22,226 nt of DNA from a virus: the IMG/VR virus record IMGVR_UViG_3300032006_000101, positions 1 through 22,226 of that record; one strand, given 5' to 3'. Positions within the stretch are counted from its first letter, which is position 1; each line of letters begins with the position of its first letter. The notes beneath the pieces were generated by a model. The model had not been told where the DNA came from, did not search any database, and saw only the letters and a list, made by a program, of their open reading frames with translations. The position numbers and the translations under genes were made by a program. Below, one piece after another: positions 1 through 10,010 of this stretch.

Positions 1-1
1 G

Positions 2-3000
2 AATGTAATACCTGATGTCACCCATGGTCTATTAAAGAGACCTGGAGGTAGGTTGATTGGTAATGCTTTATCTGCTTATACAACATCAAGTAAGTGGTTC
101 CACTACTACAGAGATGAGAACGAACAATACATAGGTCAGATCCAGTTAAGTACTGGTGAGATCAAGATGTGGAAATGTGATACAGGAGCTGCTTGTACAG
201 TTAACTATGAGTCAGGTCAAGCAACAGCTCTAAAGAATTACCTTAAGCAAACTAATAGTGGTGGTACTATTACTGATGCAGATATACAAACACTTACTCT
301 TAACGACTACACATACTTAACCAACAGAAATAAAACTGCTGCTATGGCTGCGACAGTTGAGACTGTCAGACCACCAGAGGCATACATAGAGTTAAAGAAG
401 GTTGCTTATGCTAATCAGTATTCAGTTAACTTATTTGATAATACAGATTTATCTACACTTAATACTGCTACTCGTTTATCAGTTGAACCAATAAATATCA
501 ATTATGATTCAATGTTACCTAATGTAGGTACAAAAATATTTAATATTAATGGTGTACCAGAAGTACAAATGATAAACACAGCCGTATCATCAATTACAAG
601 TGATGGTTGGTATAGAATTACTGATGGTACTACTACTCTTAGTGTAAATCTAGATTTAGGTGCTGGTGGTTATGAAGTAACTGAAAGAATAGCTGAAGCT
701 TTTAGAAATCATGATGACTATCATAAATTAAAATTTACAATTGGAACTTCAAATCAAAAAATAAATATTATCGATAATATTACTTATGGACAAGATTTAA
801 GATTTGTATTTAAAGAAGGTGGTGGTCCAAATTCTCTTATTACATTAATTTTATCAACAACTGATGGAGGTACTGCAGTTTCTACGGCTACAGCTTCTAG
901 AATAGTAACTGGTTCTAATGGTAGTGCTAATAATAAACAGAACTTATACTTCCGTATAACAACGACTGGTCAAGCAGTGCCTCATCGTCATGATGATACA
1001 CCTACGTATTATGGACGTTATCAAACAACTATAGATTTACTTTACGGTGGAGAAGGTTGGACAGAAGGTCAAGTGATAGAAGTTGGGTTTAAGGGTTGTA
1101 GTATGCAGATAACTATTGATGAGGTAAGTACATCTAAAGTACAATCAAACTTAGGTTTAATCCGACCTACTCCTACATCCTTTGATACTAAAACTACAGT
1201 AACTGCTGAAAGTATTCTTGGTGATTTGAGAACAGATATAGCAGCTCAATCAGCTTTTACTGATGCTGATGTACAACAGATAGGTAATGGTCTTTATATC
1301 ACAAGATCTTCAGGTACATTCAACATTACCTCGCCAGTAGGAGAACTTCTTAACGTCTTAGCTGGTTCAGTAGAAGATGTAGCTGATCTACCTAACCAAT
1401 GCAAACATGGTTATGTAGTTAAGGTAGCCAATAGTGAAGCTGAAGAAGATGATTACTATGTAAAGTTTATTGGAGATAATGATAGAGACGGTGAGGGTGT
1501 CTGGGAAGAATGTGCTAAGCCTGGAGTTAAAACAACTTTAGATGCAGCTACTATGCCTATACAAATAGTTAGGCAAGCTGATGGAACATTTAAAGTTTCT
1601 CAAGTAGCTTGGGATAATCGTTTAGTTGGTGATACAACAACAGTTCCTGAACCTTCATTCATTGGTAAAACAATAAATAAGATGTTGTTCTTTAGGAACA
1701 GACTTGTCATGCTCAGTGATGAGAATGTCATTATGTCTAGACCTGGAGACTTCTTTAACTTCTGGCCGAAGTCAGCCATCACATATACAGCTACAGATAA
1801 CATAGATATATCTTGTAGTTCTGAATATCCAGCAATTGTCTATGATGGTTTACAGGTTAACTCTGGTCTAGTTTTATTCACTAAGAATCAACAGTTTATG
1901 TTGACTACAGATAGTGATGTCTTAAGTCCATTAACTGCAAAGATAAATTCACTATCTTCTTATAACTTTAACTTTGAAACTAATCCCGTATCACTTGGTA
2001 CAACTGTAGCCTTCTTAGATAACGCTGGTAAATATACACGTTTCTTTGAGATGACTGCTGTCCTTAGAGAAGGTGAGCCAAACGTATTAGAACAAAGTAA
2101 AAACATATCAAAGCTATTTCCTAACAACATAAATCTCATTGCTAACTCAAGGGAGAACTCAACTATATTCTTTGCTACTAAAGGTACTAATAAACTGTAT
2201 GGATTTAGATATTATTCAACAGGAGAAAGACGAGTACAACAAGCTTGGTTTGAGTGGGAGTTAAGTGGGACTATACAACATATAGCTATGCTTGATGATT
2301 CATTGTATGCAGTGGTTAAGAACACTGGATATACCATGCAGAAGTTCAGCATCAAGCTAGATGATAACTCTCATACGATTGTTGAAGATGAGACTTATAG
2401 GGTTCACTTAGATAATTCAAAAACATTTCCTCATACCAGTTTGACGTATGTAGCAGATGGTCACTACACAAAGTTTGATCATACTGCAGCTAACTTTAGT
2501 GGTTCAGGACAGTTATATGCTGTTGCTGTATCTACAGGATCAGATAAAGACTTTAATGGATTACTAGCACCAGTTAGTACATTCGATGATAACGGTACAA
2601 CTAAGGTAAAACTTCCTGGTAATTGGACTACAACTGATAACAACAAAGCATTCAATGTTGTATTAGGTTATGACTTTGATATGGAAGTTGAGTTTCCAAC
2701 TATCTATGTAGGTAGTAAAGAAGGAGAAAGCTATCGTTCTGATATACAAGCCTCTTTAATTCTACAAAGAACTAAGTTAAATCTTGGTCCTAGTGGTGTA
2801 TATAAGGTAACTCTAAAACGAATAGGTAAGCCAGATTATGCTGAGACCTATGAATCAGTTAAGGCTGATACATATACAGCTAACACCGCTGGTATAGATG
2901 GTGAGCAAGTAGTCAATATACCGATATATGAAAAGAACACAAACTTAACGCTATTGCTTAATTCAAAACACCCCTCTCCAGCCACATTGTATTCAATGAA

Positions 3001-3043
3001 CTGGGAAGGAAACTATTCAAATAGATATTATAAACGTGTCTAA
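2..3043 (+). CDS. Tail tubular protein B (T7 gp12-like), 5' partial
   Basis: Forms the lower tail tube or nozzle of a T7-like podovirus, attached to the gatekeeper protein and involved in DNA passage. The frame is open from the first full codon of the window, so the gene starts upstream; 1013 residues are visible. The first visible residues include GLLKRPGG, the pattern in which T7 gp12-type proteins carry a 'GL.KRPG' motif near their N-terminus, so the TTG at 53 is an internal codon and not the start. The visible part is already longer than T7 gp12 (about 794 aa). Much of the extra length lies around bases 460-960, an Asn/Thr-rich, AT-rich insertion. Later segments such as FFRNRLVMLSDENVIMSR (about 1687-1740) are typical of the family. 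It overlaps the next gene by 8 bases. Identification is from motif and synteny, and is quite secure. Confidence 0.92.
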   Translation, partial: NVIPDVTHGLLKRPGGRLIGNALSAYTTSSKWFHYYRDENEQYIGQIQLSTGEIKMWKCDTGAACTVNYESGQATALKNYLKQTNSGGTITDADIQTLTLNDYTYLTNRNKTAAMAATVETVRPPEAYIELKKVAYANQYSVNLFDNTDLSTLNTATRLSVEPININYDSMLPNVGTKIFNINGVPEVQMINTAVSSITSDGWYRITDGTTTLSVNLDLGAGGYEVTERIAEAFRNHDDYHKLKFTIGTSNQKINIIDNITYGQDLRFVFKEGGGPNSLITLILSTTDGGTAVSTATASRIVTGSNGSANNKQNLYFRITTTGQAVPHRHDDTPTYYGRYQTTIDLLYGGEGWTEGQVIEVGFKGCSMQITIDEVSTSKVQSNLGLIRPTPTSFDTKTTVTAESILGDLRTDIAAQSAFTDADVQQIGNGLYITRSSGTFNITSPVGELLNVLAGSVEDVADLPNQCKHGYVVKVANSEAEEDDYYVKFIGDNDRDGEGVWEECAKPGVKTTLDAATMPIQIVRQADGTFKVSQVAWDNRLVGDTTTVPEPSFIGKTINKMLFFRNRLVMLSDENVIMSRPGDFFNFWPKSAITYTATDNIDISCSSEYPAIVYDGLQVNSGLVLFTKNQQFMLTTDSDVLSPLTAKINSLSSYNFNFETNPVSLGTTVAFLDNAGKYTRFFEMTAVLREGEPNVLEQSKNISKLFPNNINLIANSRENSTIFFATKGTNKLYGFRYYSTGERRVQQAWFEWELSGTIQHIAMLDDSLYAVVKNTGYTMQKFSIKLDDNSHTIVEDETYRVHLDNSKTFPHTSLTYVADGHYTKFDHTAANFSGSGQLYAVAVSTGSDKDFNGLLAPVSTFDDNGTTKVKLPGNWTTTDNNKAFNVVLGYDFDMEVEFPTIYVGSKEGESYRSDIQASLILQRTKLNLGPSGVYKVTLKRIGKPDYAETYESVKADTYTANTAGIDGEQVVNIPIYEKNTNLTLLLNSKHPSPATLYSMNWEGNYSNRYYKRV

Positions 3044-3500
3044 ATTCATTCACCCCATTACGTTAGAGGCTGCCAAAGAGGTGGCTTCTAACCTACGTCC
3101 AGAAGACCGTAGAGAGGTCGAAGAAGGACATGGTATAGATGCAACAGAAGCACTGTTAGATGCAGTTCAGAAGCCCTCCTGCGTGTACTTCACGGTGCCT
3201 AACGGCAAGACTGCCGGTATGGCTGGAGTAGACCTTGGAGGTCAGATCTGGATGCTATGTACACATGCTATTCATGACTACCCAATAACGTTTGCTAGGG
3301 AAGCTAGACGTTATGTAGAAAGACAACCCGATAAGTTGCTGTGGAATGTCGTTGATAAACGAAACACTATCCATTTAAAGCTACTTAAATTCCTTGGATT
3401 CAAATTCTTACGAGAGATTGAGTTTGGTCCAAACAAATTATCCTTTATAGAATTTTGTAAAATACATCATGGCACTACCAGCAGTAATGGCAGGTCTTAG
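3036..3500 (+). CDS. T7 gp13-like protein, GNAT-like fold (DUF2833 type)
   Basis: 154 aa with a GTG start at 3036 that overlaps the end of the tail tube gene by 8 bases; this is the position of gene 13 in T7, whose product is needed for assembly of the internal core. The middle and C-terminal part looks like an acetyltransferase fold: a beta stretch (residues 68-76, GGQIWMLCT) and then LLWNVVDKRNTIHLK (101-115) followed by FLGFKFL (119-125), the usual 'RN..H..LK.LGF' signature of GNAT proteins. Whether it acetylates anything is unknown, and T7 gp13 is treated as an assembly factor. The last 32 bases overlap the gp14-like gene in another frame. The call rests on synteny plus the signature. Confidence 0.8.
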   Translation: MSKFIHPITLEAAKEVASNLRPEDRREVEEGHGIDATEALLDAVQKPSCVYFTVPNGKTAGMAGVDLGGQIWMLCTHAIHDYPITFAREARRYVERQPDKLLWNVVDKRNTIHLKLLKFLGFKFLREIEFGPNKLSFIEFCKIHHGTTSSNGRS

Positions 3501-4146
3501 TGTAGCAACTTCAGCTTTAGGTGCTATTGGTTCATACCAACAGGGTCAAGCAGCAAACAAAGCAGCTACACGAAATTGGAAATATCAAAACCAAGTAAGA
3601 GAAGCTGAGTGGAAACAAAGGTTAAGTATATGGGGTACTAAAAAAGTACAATTCTCTCAAGAGATTGATGCCTCTAACTTAGCTGCTCAAATAGCCTACT
3701 CTCAAGCACAAACTAGTCTCAATAGATCATGGCAATCTGCTATGCTTCAGAATGAACAAGACGTAATTGATAGTCTTAAAGCTGAAGGTGAGATCGAAGC
3801 TAGTGCAGCAGAACGAGGAGTAGGAGGTGTTTCAGTTAGACGTGCAGTTAGAAGTAACTTAGCTACACTTGGAAGAAGACAAGCGATGAGGAGTCGCTTC
3901 TTAACTGAATCAGAAGAGAAATTTAGAAGTAGTAATGAAAGCATACGTCGAGCACTAAAAGGAAGACAGAATAAGCTATATAGTCAGGTAGCTATACAAC
4001 CCACACCTGATGTAGCACCTCCAGCACCAGTACTACAGAACAATACATTTGGATTGTTAGCTGGTTTAGCAGGGGCTGCTGTCGATGGGTTTAGTACTCA
4101 TAAAGAGTGGGGTGGTAAGAATCCATTCACAGGGGCAGATTACTAA
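3469..4146 (+). CDS. Internal virion protein (T7 gp14-like)
   Basis: 225 aa, close to T7 gp14 (196 aa) and in its syntenic place between gp13- and gp15-like genes. T7 gp14 is ejected first and forms a pore in the outer membrane. The N-terminus is hydrophobic and small-residue rich (MAGLSVATSALGAIG, residues 7-21), followed by a long Gln/Ala/Arg-rich helical region (25-170) and a second hydrophobic Gly/Ala segment near the C-terminus (FGLLAGLAGAAVDGF). The ATG at 3469 has no strong Shine-Dalgarno and lies inside the gp13-like gene, so translation is probably coupled. An in-frame ATG at 3487 is an alternative start. It shares the single base 4146 with the next gene (TAATG junction). Confidence 0.85.
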   Translation: MALPAVMAGLSVATSALGAIGSYQQGQAANKAATRNWKYQNQVREAEWKQRLSIWGTKKVQFSQEIDASNLAAQIAYSQAQTSLNRSWQSAMLQNEQDVIDSLKAEGEIEASAAERGVGGVSVRRAVRSNLATLGRRQAMRSRFLTESEEKFRSSNESIRRALKGRQNKLYSQVAIQPTPDVAPPAPVLQNNTFGLLAGLAGAAVDGFSTHKEWGGKNPFTGADY

Positions 4147-6197
4147 TGGCATTAAAACAATTTCAACCAGGGGTCTTTGAACCAACTGAGCAGATGGATT
4201 TAATCCCTGCTATGGAAGACGACTACGAACGTATTAATCGATCTCAAGAACGATACTTTGATCAGTTAAGAGCTAACGATAAGAGACGTACTGAACTGGC
4301 AGGTAAGAACTTAGAAGCTTTAGCTTCATTATCAGGTAAGTTTAACTCTTATCTAAAAGAGAAATATAAACAACAGAAAGAAGATGAAGAGGCAACTATC
4401 TCATGGAATGCCTTAACTAAAGACTTACCAGAGGAGGAGAGATTAAAATATGATGAGGAAGAAGAAGCCTTATCTATAACAGCTACGAATACAAATAATC
4501 TAGCTGCTAATTATGAAGCAGAAACTGGTGATGTTATCAATGGAGAGAACTTTAGAAAGTTATCTGGTGATGAGAACTACACTCAAGTCAAGCTCTATGT
4601 ACAGGAAGAATCTAAGAAGTGGAAAGTCTATAAAGAGAAAGCTAGAGAAACTACTTCAGTGACTATCAATGGTAAACCTTATACCTATGAAACAGCTGAA
4701 GGTGATGAAGCTATCATTAGAGCTATTGATGCGAAGATCTTATTTAACTTTAGTAAACGATTCAATGGTATTAATCCTGTCTTACTAAATAAGTATGCTA
4801 AACCAACGATCTCTCAGGAAAATGAAGCTGATAGGACAGAACGTGAACAAGCTCAGATTGCAAACATTGAGAATAAACGTACTAATGAAGCCACTGCTCA
4901 AGTTAAAAATGTCTTTATCTACTCTGATCCAGAAGAAGGATCTAAAGCTGCAAGAGATTGGGTAGACAAGAATTTATGGAGACATGATGGAGATAGAAAA
5001 GAAACTCGTAAAGAGTTTGCAAGTATATTAACGACCTTAATTCAGAATGGGGAGATTGATCCAGAGACTGCACGTCAAGTCGTAAATCATGTATTTACAA
5101 AAAGAGATGGGAGTCAAGGTGATTTAACAGGTTGGAGAGAATGGGCTAACCTAAACTCAGTCATTGATGATGCTCAAAAAGCTCGTGTTGATGATGAGCT
5201 TGAAAAACTTGAGACAGAAAGAAACACAGATATTGCAAGAGTATTGCAATTAAAAAATATCTCCAACGAAGATAAGGAGACAATCGCAAAGCATTTTAGA
5301 GAGGAGTATGATTACATACCTGAAGAAGTAAAAAGAAAAATATATGGAGACGATGTTTATCGTTTGAATAAGTTACTACAATTGCAAGGTGGTCGTCTTA
5401 AGCAAAGTGATCTTATTGGTGTAGATCCATTAACCGCTAAATCGTTTCAAGGGTATGTTGTACCTGATAGAGATTTTGACATTACTACACCCTCTTCTGC
5501 TCAAGTAAAAGAGGCTAATCAACAGATAAAGTTAAGATTACAGACAAAATTAGAAGAAACAATAGGTGTAAGTAACACAGGCTCAGAACACTTCAATAAT
5601 GCCTATAATAACTTAAACCAAAAGTATGAAGAGATATTCCAAGATGGTATTGAAAACGATGGTTATTCACCATCAGCTGCTCATAGTGAGGCTATAAAGA
5701 AAATACAAGAAATAATTGATGCCTCAGATAAACCTACAACTGGTAGCCCAGCTAAAGCTAATAGTATTTATGAATACAATTATGTTGATTATGATGATGA
5801 AAGACGAAGGAAACTTGCTAGTGCTATAGAAGAATGTGTAGATAAAGGTTACGAAGAAAGAGAAATTCCTGCACCAGTAAAAGATAAAAAAGCTTTAATT
5901 GCTATTTCCAAAGCCCAGCAGGGAGATATACCTGATTTCTATAAACAAGTAGCATCTAGAGTACCTGGTGTTAGCCCTTTAATGTTAGCTAATGGTCAGC
6001 TTAAACTATGGGGTGAAAAACCTTTAGGTAAACCAGAGGAATATGATCCAGCTGTGTTTGAATTATTATTTGATAAACCTTCTAAATCACGTAAGGTTAG
6101 AGCACAAGTAGAGCATGTACGTTTAGAAAATAAAATAGAATATAACCTTAAAACTTCCCCCTTTAACAAAAAAGAAGTCCTATACACAGGTGATTAG
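4146..6197 (+). CDS. Internal virion (ejection) protein, T7 gp15-like
   Basis: 683 aa (T7 gp15 is 747 aa), immediately downstream of the gp14-like gene with a TAATG stop/start overlap. In T7, gp15 forms with gp16 the periplasmic and inner-membrane part of the DNA ejection conduit. The protein is highly charged and predicted mostly helical, rich in Glu, Lys, Asp and Asn, with no signal peptide, no membrane segment and no enzyme motif that I can see. The N-terminal MALKQFQPGVFEPTEQM and a long coiled-coil-like stretch (about residues 28-75) resemble internal core proteins of cyanopodoviruses. The assignment depends mainly on gene order and size; the sequence itself is poorly diagnostic. Confidence 0.82.
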   Translation: MALKQFQPGVFEPTEQMDLIPAMEDDYERINRSQERYFDQLRANDKRRTELAGKNLEALASLSGKFNSYLKEKYKQQKEDEEATISWNALTKDLPEEERLKYDEEEEALSITATNTNNLAANYEAETGDVINGENFRKLSGDENYTQVKLYVQEESKKWKVYKEKARETTSVTINGKPYTYETAEGDEAIIRAIDAKILFNFSKRFNGINPVLLNKYAKPTISQENEADRTEREQAQIANIENKRTNEATAQVKNVFIYSDPEEGSKAARDWVDKNLWRHDGDRKETRKEFASILTTLIQNGEIDPETARQVVNHVFTKRDGSQGDLTGWREWANLNSVIDDAQKARVDDELEKLETERNTDIARVLQLKNISNEDKETIAKHFREEYDYIPEEVKRKIYGDDVYRLNKLLQLQGGRLKQSDLIGVDPLTAKSFQGYVVPDRDFDITTPSSAQVKEANQQIKLRLQTKLEETIGVSNTGSEHFNNAYNNLNQKYEEIFQDGIENDGYSPSAAHSEAIKKIQEIIDASDKPTTGSPAKANSIYEYNYVDYDDERRRKLASAIEECVDKGYEEREIPAPVKDKKALIAISKAQQGDIPDFYKQVASRVPGVSPLMLANGQLKLWGEKPLGKPEEYDPAVFELLFDKPSKSRKVRAQVEHVRLENKIEYNLKTSPFNKKEVLYTGD

Positions 6198-6224
6198 CTA
6201 CGGCTACATGTTGATGCTAGGCAA

Positions 6225-6251
6225 GTAATACAATTACCAAGGTAATACAAT
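6225..6251 (+). repeat. Short direct repeat with dyad before the gp16-like gene
   Basis: The ten bases GTAATACAAT occur at 6225-6234 and again at 6242-6251, where the second copy runs into the ATG of the next gene. Between them lies the dyad ATTACC-AA-GGTAAT (6233-6246), which contains the only purine-rich stretch that could serve as a ribosome binding site. It sits in the longest truly non-coding gap of the window (6198-6249). The role is unknown. Confidence 0.4.
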
Positions 6252-9200
6252 GGCTTTAGATACTGAAGAATTCAGTAATGAAGAGATACTAAAGAATGCC
6301 GATCTCATACGTCAATCTATAGAGGAAGATAAAGAAAGAGAAAAAACAAATCAACAACAAACAGAACAAAAACGTCAACAAGATCAACAAGAATTAGCAG
6401 AAGTTGAAGACTCCAGAAACCAAGAGGACTGGGGTCCATGGCAAGTAGGAGCTGAACTAAGCTCTGCTGTTAAAGGTGGCGTTCAAGATACAGCTTCAAC
6501 ACTTATCACTGCACCAGAGAGAGTTATCGACTTCTTTACTGGTGAGATGGGAGAAGAAAATAAAACTGAGGAAGGTTATAAACCTGAATCAGATGATTGG
6601 TTTGTTGATGATGAAAACCCTATCGAAACAAAGACTTGGTGGGGAGGATTAATTAGAGGTTTAACACACTACGGAACCTTAGCTGCAGTACCAATCCCTG
6701 GAGCAAGAGTCGTCTCAGGTAAACTGGCAGCTACAAAACTTGGTCAAACTGCTGTAGGTCTTGGAACTAAGTATGGCTCTAAAACATTAGCCAAGTTTGG
6801 TACAAAGAAACTTACTTTAGGTAATGTTGCCACAGGCTCAGCTAGAGGTTTAAAAGTTGATGCTTTATCTATATATTCACAAGATGCAAATGCGTTACAA
6901 ATAATCAATGATCACCTAAAAGAAAAAGGTAATGGTTGGTTAGATACACCTCTTACAACTAAAGATACTGATCATCCTTTGATGAAAACAGTTAAGAATC
7001 TAATTGAAGGAGGACTTGTGATTGGTCCAATCTCTGATCTTGTTCTATTCTCAGCGGGAGCTGGTTTGAAATCAAGCAGAAATGTTATTGGTAAAAAGAT
7101 CAAGGATCGTAATGCCAGTATAAAATCTCAGAAAAAAGAATTAGTCAAAGAGCAATTAAAAGATCCAGGTTTTAGAGCACCTAAGAATGAACCAATTGCT
7201 GATCCATGGCAAGGTGCTGTTCAATCAGTTGAACCTGTTAAAGAAGTTGACATAGCTTTAAACAGAACAAGAACTGAATGGGGAGCTGAAGAAGGTTCTA
7301 CAGGTGTACCAGTTAGACGGTTAGCTATTCAAAGAGCAGCAACCTCCTCTGGTGAATCTGAGAAAATGATGAAAGATGTTTTACAAAAATATCTAAGTGA
7401 TACAAAAGTCCAAAAAATAGTTAGTACAATTAAAGGTGGTAAAGGAACAATCCCAGAGGAATGGCAAGAAGCTATTAAAGCTCATCAACAACTAACGTCT
7501 GGAAGAGAAGCTGCAAACTTAACAAGTAAGGATTATCTAAAGTTTTTATACGAAGGCTCAGATAGACTAGAAGGCTTTGACGTTTTCTCTACTAAGAATG
7601 TAAAAGTAGCTGATTTACTAATTGGTTCTTTACATAAAAAGCTTAGAGATACAGGGATTATGAGTCGTGAGATAATTGATTTCGCTGACTTACATGATAT
7701 AGATGGTCCAGCTTCAGCGATAATGGAAGACTTAATAACTGTACTGACTGAAGTTAAAAGAGCTAGACTGTTAAGAAGTAGAGCTTTGGCTTTCCTTGAT
7801 GATGGTGTTCGTAAACCTAAACCTTTAAATAAGAAACAGCTACTAGAGGAAGCAGTACAAGAGAGTAGAGAAGCTGTAGCAGCAGCATTAAATGTAGCTA
7901 AAATTTCTGATGATGACGATCTCACCAAAGCTATATTTGAAGCTATATCAATGTCTAATGATATCAGAAATATTGAAGACTTTGATGCATTCATTCGTAC
8001 CAAGTTAAGAGGTGGTGAACTGAATGGAAAAGATACAACTGGACAACTTGTTAAGCAATTACAAGCAGTGATGGTCAATAGTGTTCTAAGCGGTCCTAAG
8101 ACCCCTGTAAGAGCAATTATGGGTACATCTACTGCAACGTTCTTAAGACCTATGTCTATGGCTTTAGGGGCTGCACTCAAAGGTGATGGGCAGACCTATA
8201 GAGCTGCTTTGGCATCAACTAACGCAATGATGCAAGCAATACCTGAAGCATGGAAACTATTTAGAACTAACCTTAACTCTTATTGGTCTGGAGATATAGC
8301 AACTATTAAAACTAGATTCTCTAAATACTCTAAGTTTGATGAAGATTGGAAGTTATTCCAAAGATGGACAGAGGTAAGAGGAGATGATGTTGATAAGGCA
8401 GTATTTAGGACGGCTAACTTAGCTAGAGCTTTAAACGACAGTAACTTCCTAACTTATTCTACTAAGATAATGGCTGCTACTGATGATGCTTTTGGTCACA
8501 TCATTGGTCGTGCAAGAGCAAGAGAAAAAGCCATGCGTGAAGCTATGGAGAATTTGAACGATGGTGATTTTACTAACATTACTCCTGAATTATTAAAAGA
8601 TGCAGAGGATAGATTCCTAAAAGGTATCTTTGATAACGAAGGCAATCTAACGGATGAAGCTGCTAAGTTTGCTAAAAAAGAAGCAACCTTAACTCAAGAC
8701 TTAAGTGGATTTACTAAGGGTTTAAACGATGCATTTAATGCAGCTCCTTGGGCTAAACCATTCTTCCTATTTGCTAGAACTGGAGTCAATGGTCTTGCTT
8801 TAACAGCGAAACATACACCATTATTGAACCGTGCTGTTAGAGAAAGTAGAGATATACTTAATGCGAAACCTAATAAATTAGATGGTCTACAAAAGTATGG
8901 TATTGAATCAGCAGAAGATCTAGCTAATGCACAAGCCCTAATACAAGGAAGAGTAGCTATTGGTGGTTCTTTAATATCAATGGCAAGTATGCTCTACCTG
9001 ACTGGAGGTTTGCATGGTAATGGTCCATCAGATAGAAGTATGCGTAATTCATGGACTGATGCTGGTTGGAGACCTAGACAGATAAGAATAGGAGGCGTAT
9101 GGGTCAGTTATGATGCATTTGAACCATTCAACCAGATCTTAGCAACCATAGGAGATATTGGAGATCATATGGAGTTGATGGGAGAAGAATGGACAGAAGA

Positions 9201-10008
9201 TCAATTTATGAAATTAACTGTTGTTCTTGCTCAAGGCGTTTCAAGTAAATCTTATTTAGCAGGTCTACAACAGTTTGCCGACTTCCTTGGAGGTGAGCCT
9301 GGTCAACAAAACAGAGTTTTAGCGAGTTTAGCGAACAATGCTATTCCTTTATCATCTCTTAGAAATGAATTAAGTAAAATATTCACTCCATATATGCGTG
9401 AATTAAACTCTGGTCTCTATGACTCAATTAGAAATAGAAATCTAATTTTTGAAAACATCGCTGGATCTAAAGCCTTACCTATTAAATATGATTTAACGAA
9501 TGGTCAGCCTATTAAAGATCATGACTTTATGACTAGAATGTTTAATGCTTTTAGTCCAATCCAATTGAATTTAGATTATTCTCCAGGGAAACAACTACTC
9601 TTTGAGAGTGGTTATAACTTAAGAACTTCAGTCAATTCAGCACCTACCACACCTTCTATCAGTTTAGCTAGGCATCCTCGTGTTCGATCTATGTTCCAAA
9701 AGGCTATAGGTGAACAAAACATTGAAGCTAAGTTAAACAAATTAGCTAAGGATAAAAATATACAAGCTAGTATAGCTGATATGAATGCCGACAGGCGGAA
9801 TGGTAAAAGGTATTTAGAACCTAAAGATAACTATTATCATGTAGACGTTATTGCTGATATATTCAACAAGGCTAAGAAAGCAGCTTGGGGAAGTATCAGT
9901 CAAGAGGCAGAAGTTAAGAAGCTAATATCCGAAGAAAGATCTAAAGATGCAGAAGCTGCAAGAAATAAGAATAGATCTATTGACCAAGTATTAATACCAA
10001 CTAGATAA
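6250..10008 (+). CDS. Internal virion protein (T7 gp16-like), no transglycosylase domain
   Basis: 1252 aa, close in size to T7 gp16 (1318 aa) and in its place before the tail fibre gene. gp16 is the large ejection protein that spans the inner membrane and helps pull DNA into the cell. The N-terminus (residues 1-60) is a charged Gln/Glu-rich coil. Residues 135-165 include a hydrophobic Gly/Ala/Pro patch (GTLAAVPIPGARVVSG). A central segment PFFLFARTGVNGLALTAK (from base 8758) and the C-terminal region with FMTRMFNAFSPIQLN (from base 9528) are characteristic of gp16-type proteins. Unlike T7 gp16, I find no lytic transglycosylase signature (catalytic Glu followed by Ser, later GLMQ) in the first 150 residues. 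The gp16 assignment by size, order and C-terminus is good. Confidence 0.87.
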   Translation: MALDTEEFSNEEILKNADLIRQSIEEDKEREKTNQQQTEQKRQQDQQELAEVEDSRNQEDWGPWQVGAELSSAVKGGVQDTASTLITAPERVIDFFTGEMGEENKTEEGYKPESDDWFVDDENPIETKTWWGGLIRGLTHYGTLAAVPIPGARVVSGKLAATKLGQTAVGLGTKYGSKTLAKFGTKKLTLGNVATGSARGLKVDALSIYSQDANALQIINDHLKEKGNGWLDTPLTTKDTDHPLMKTVKNLIEGGLVIGPISDLVLFSAGAGLKSSRNVIGKKIKDRNASIKSQKKELVKEQLKDPGFRAPKNEPIADPWQGAVQSVEPVKEVDIALNRTRTEWGAEEGSTGVPVRRLAIQRAATSSGESEKMMKDVLQKYLSDTKVQKIVSTIKGGKGTIPEEWQEAIKAHQQLTSGREAANLTSKDYLKFLYEGSDRLEGFDVFSTKNVKVADLLIGSLHKKLRDTGIMSREIIDFADLHDIDGPASAIMEDLITVLTEVKRARLLRSRALAFLDDGVRKPKPLNKKQLLEEAVQESREAVAAALNVAKISDDDDLTKAIFEAISMSNDIRNIEDFDAFIRTKLRGGELNGKDTTGQLVKQLQAVMVNSVLSGPKTPVRAIMGTSTATFLRPMSMALGAALKGDGQTYRAALASTNAMMQAIPEAWKLFRTNLNSYWSGDIATIKTRFSKYSKFDEDWKLFQRWTEVRGDDVDKAVFRTANLARALNDSNFLTYSTKIMAATDDAFGHIIGRARAREKAMREAMENLNDGDFTNITPELLKDAEDRFLKGIFDNEGNLTDEAAKFAKKEATLTQDLSGFTKGLNDAFNAAPWAKPFFLFARTGVNGLALTAKHTPLLNRAVRESRDILNAKPNKLDGLQKYGIESAEDLANAQALIQGRVAIGGSLISMASMLYLTGGLHGNGPSDRSMRNSWTDAGWRPRQIRIGGVWVSYDAFEPFNQILATIGDIGDHMELMGEEWTEDQFMKLTVVLAQGVSSKSYLAGLQQFADFLGGEPGQQNRVLASLANNAIPLSSLRNELSKIFTPYMRELNSGLYDSIRNRNLIFENIAGSKALPIKYDLTNGQPIKDHDFMTRMFNAFSPIQLNLDYSPGKQLLFESGYNLRTSVNSAPTTPSISLARHPRVRSMFQKAIGEQNIEAKLNKLAKDKNIQASIADMNADRRNGKRYLEPKDNYYHVDVIADIFNKAKKAAWGSISQEAEVKKLISEERSKDAEAARNKNRSIDQVLIPTR

Positions 10009-10010
10009 CC

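Noticed and set aside
53-55. TTG at 53 as the start of tail tube protein B
   Set aside because: The frame continues upstream to the window edge and encodes the family-typical GLLKRPGG motif just before it, so the gene starts outside the window.
7533-8180. Long minus-strand open frame (215 codons) inside the gp16-like gene
   Set aside because: It lies wholly antisense to a well supported gene, its translation is Ser/Leu-rich low-complexity shadow sequence, and no other minus-strand gene exists in the window.
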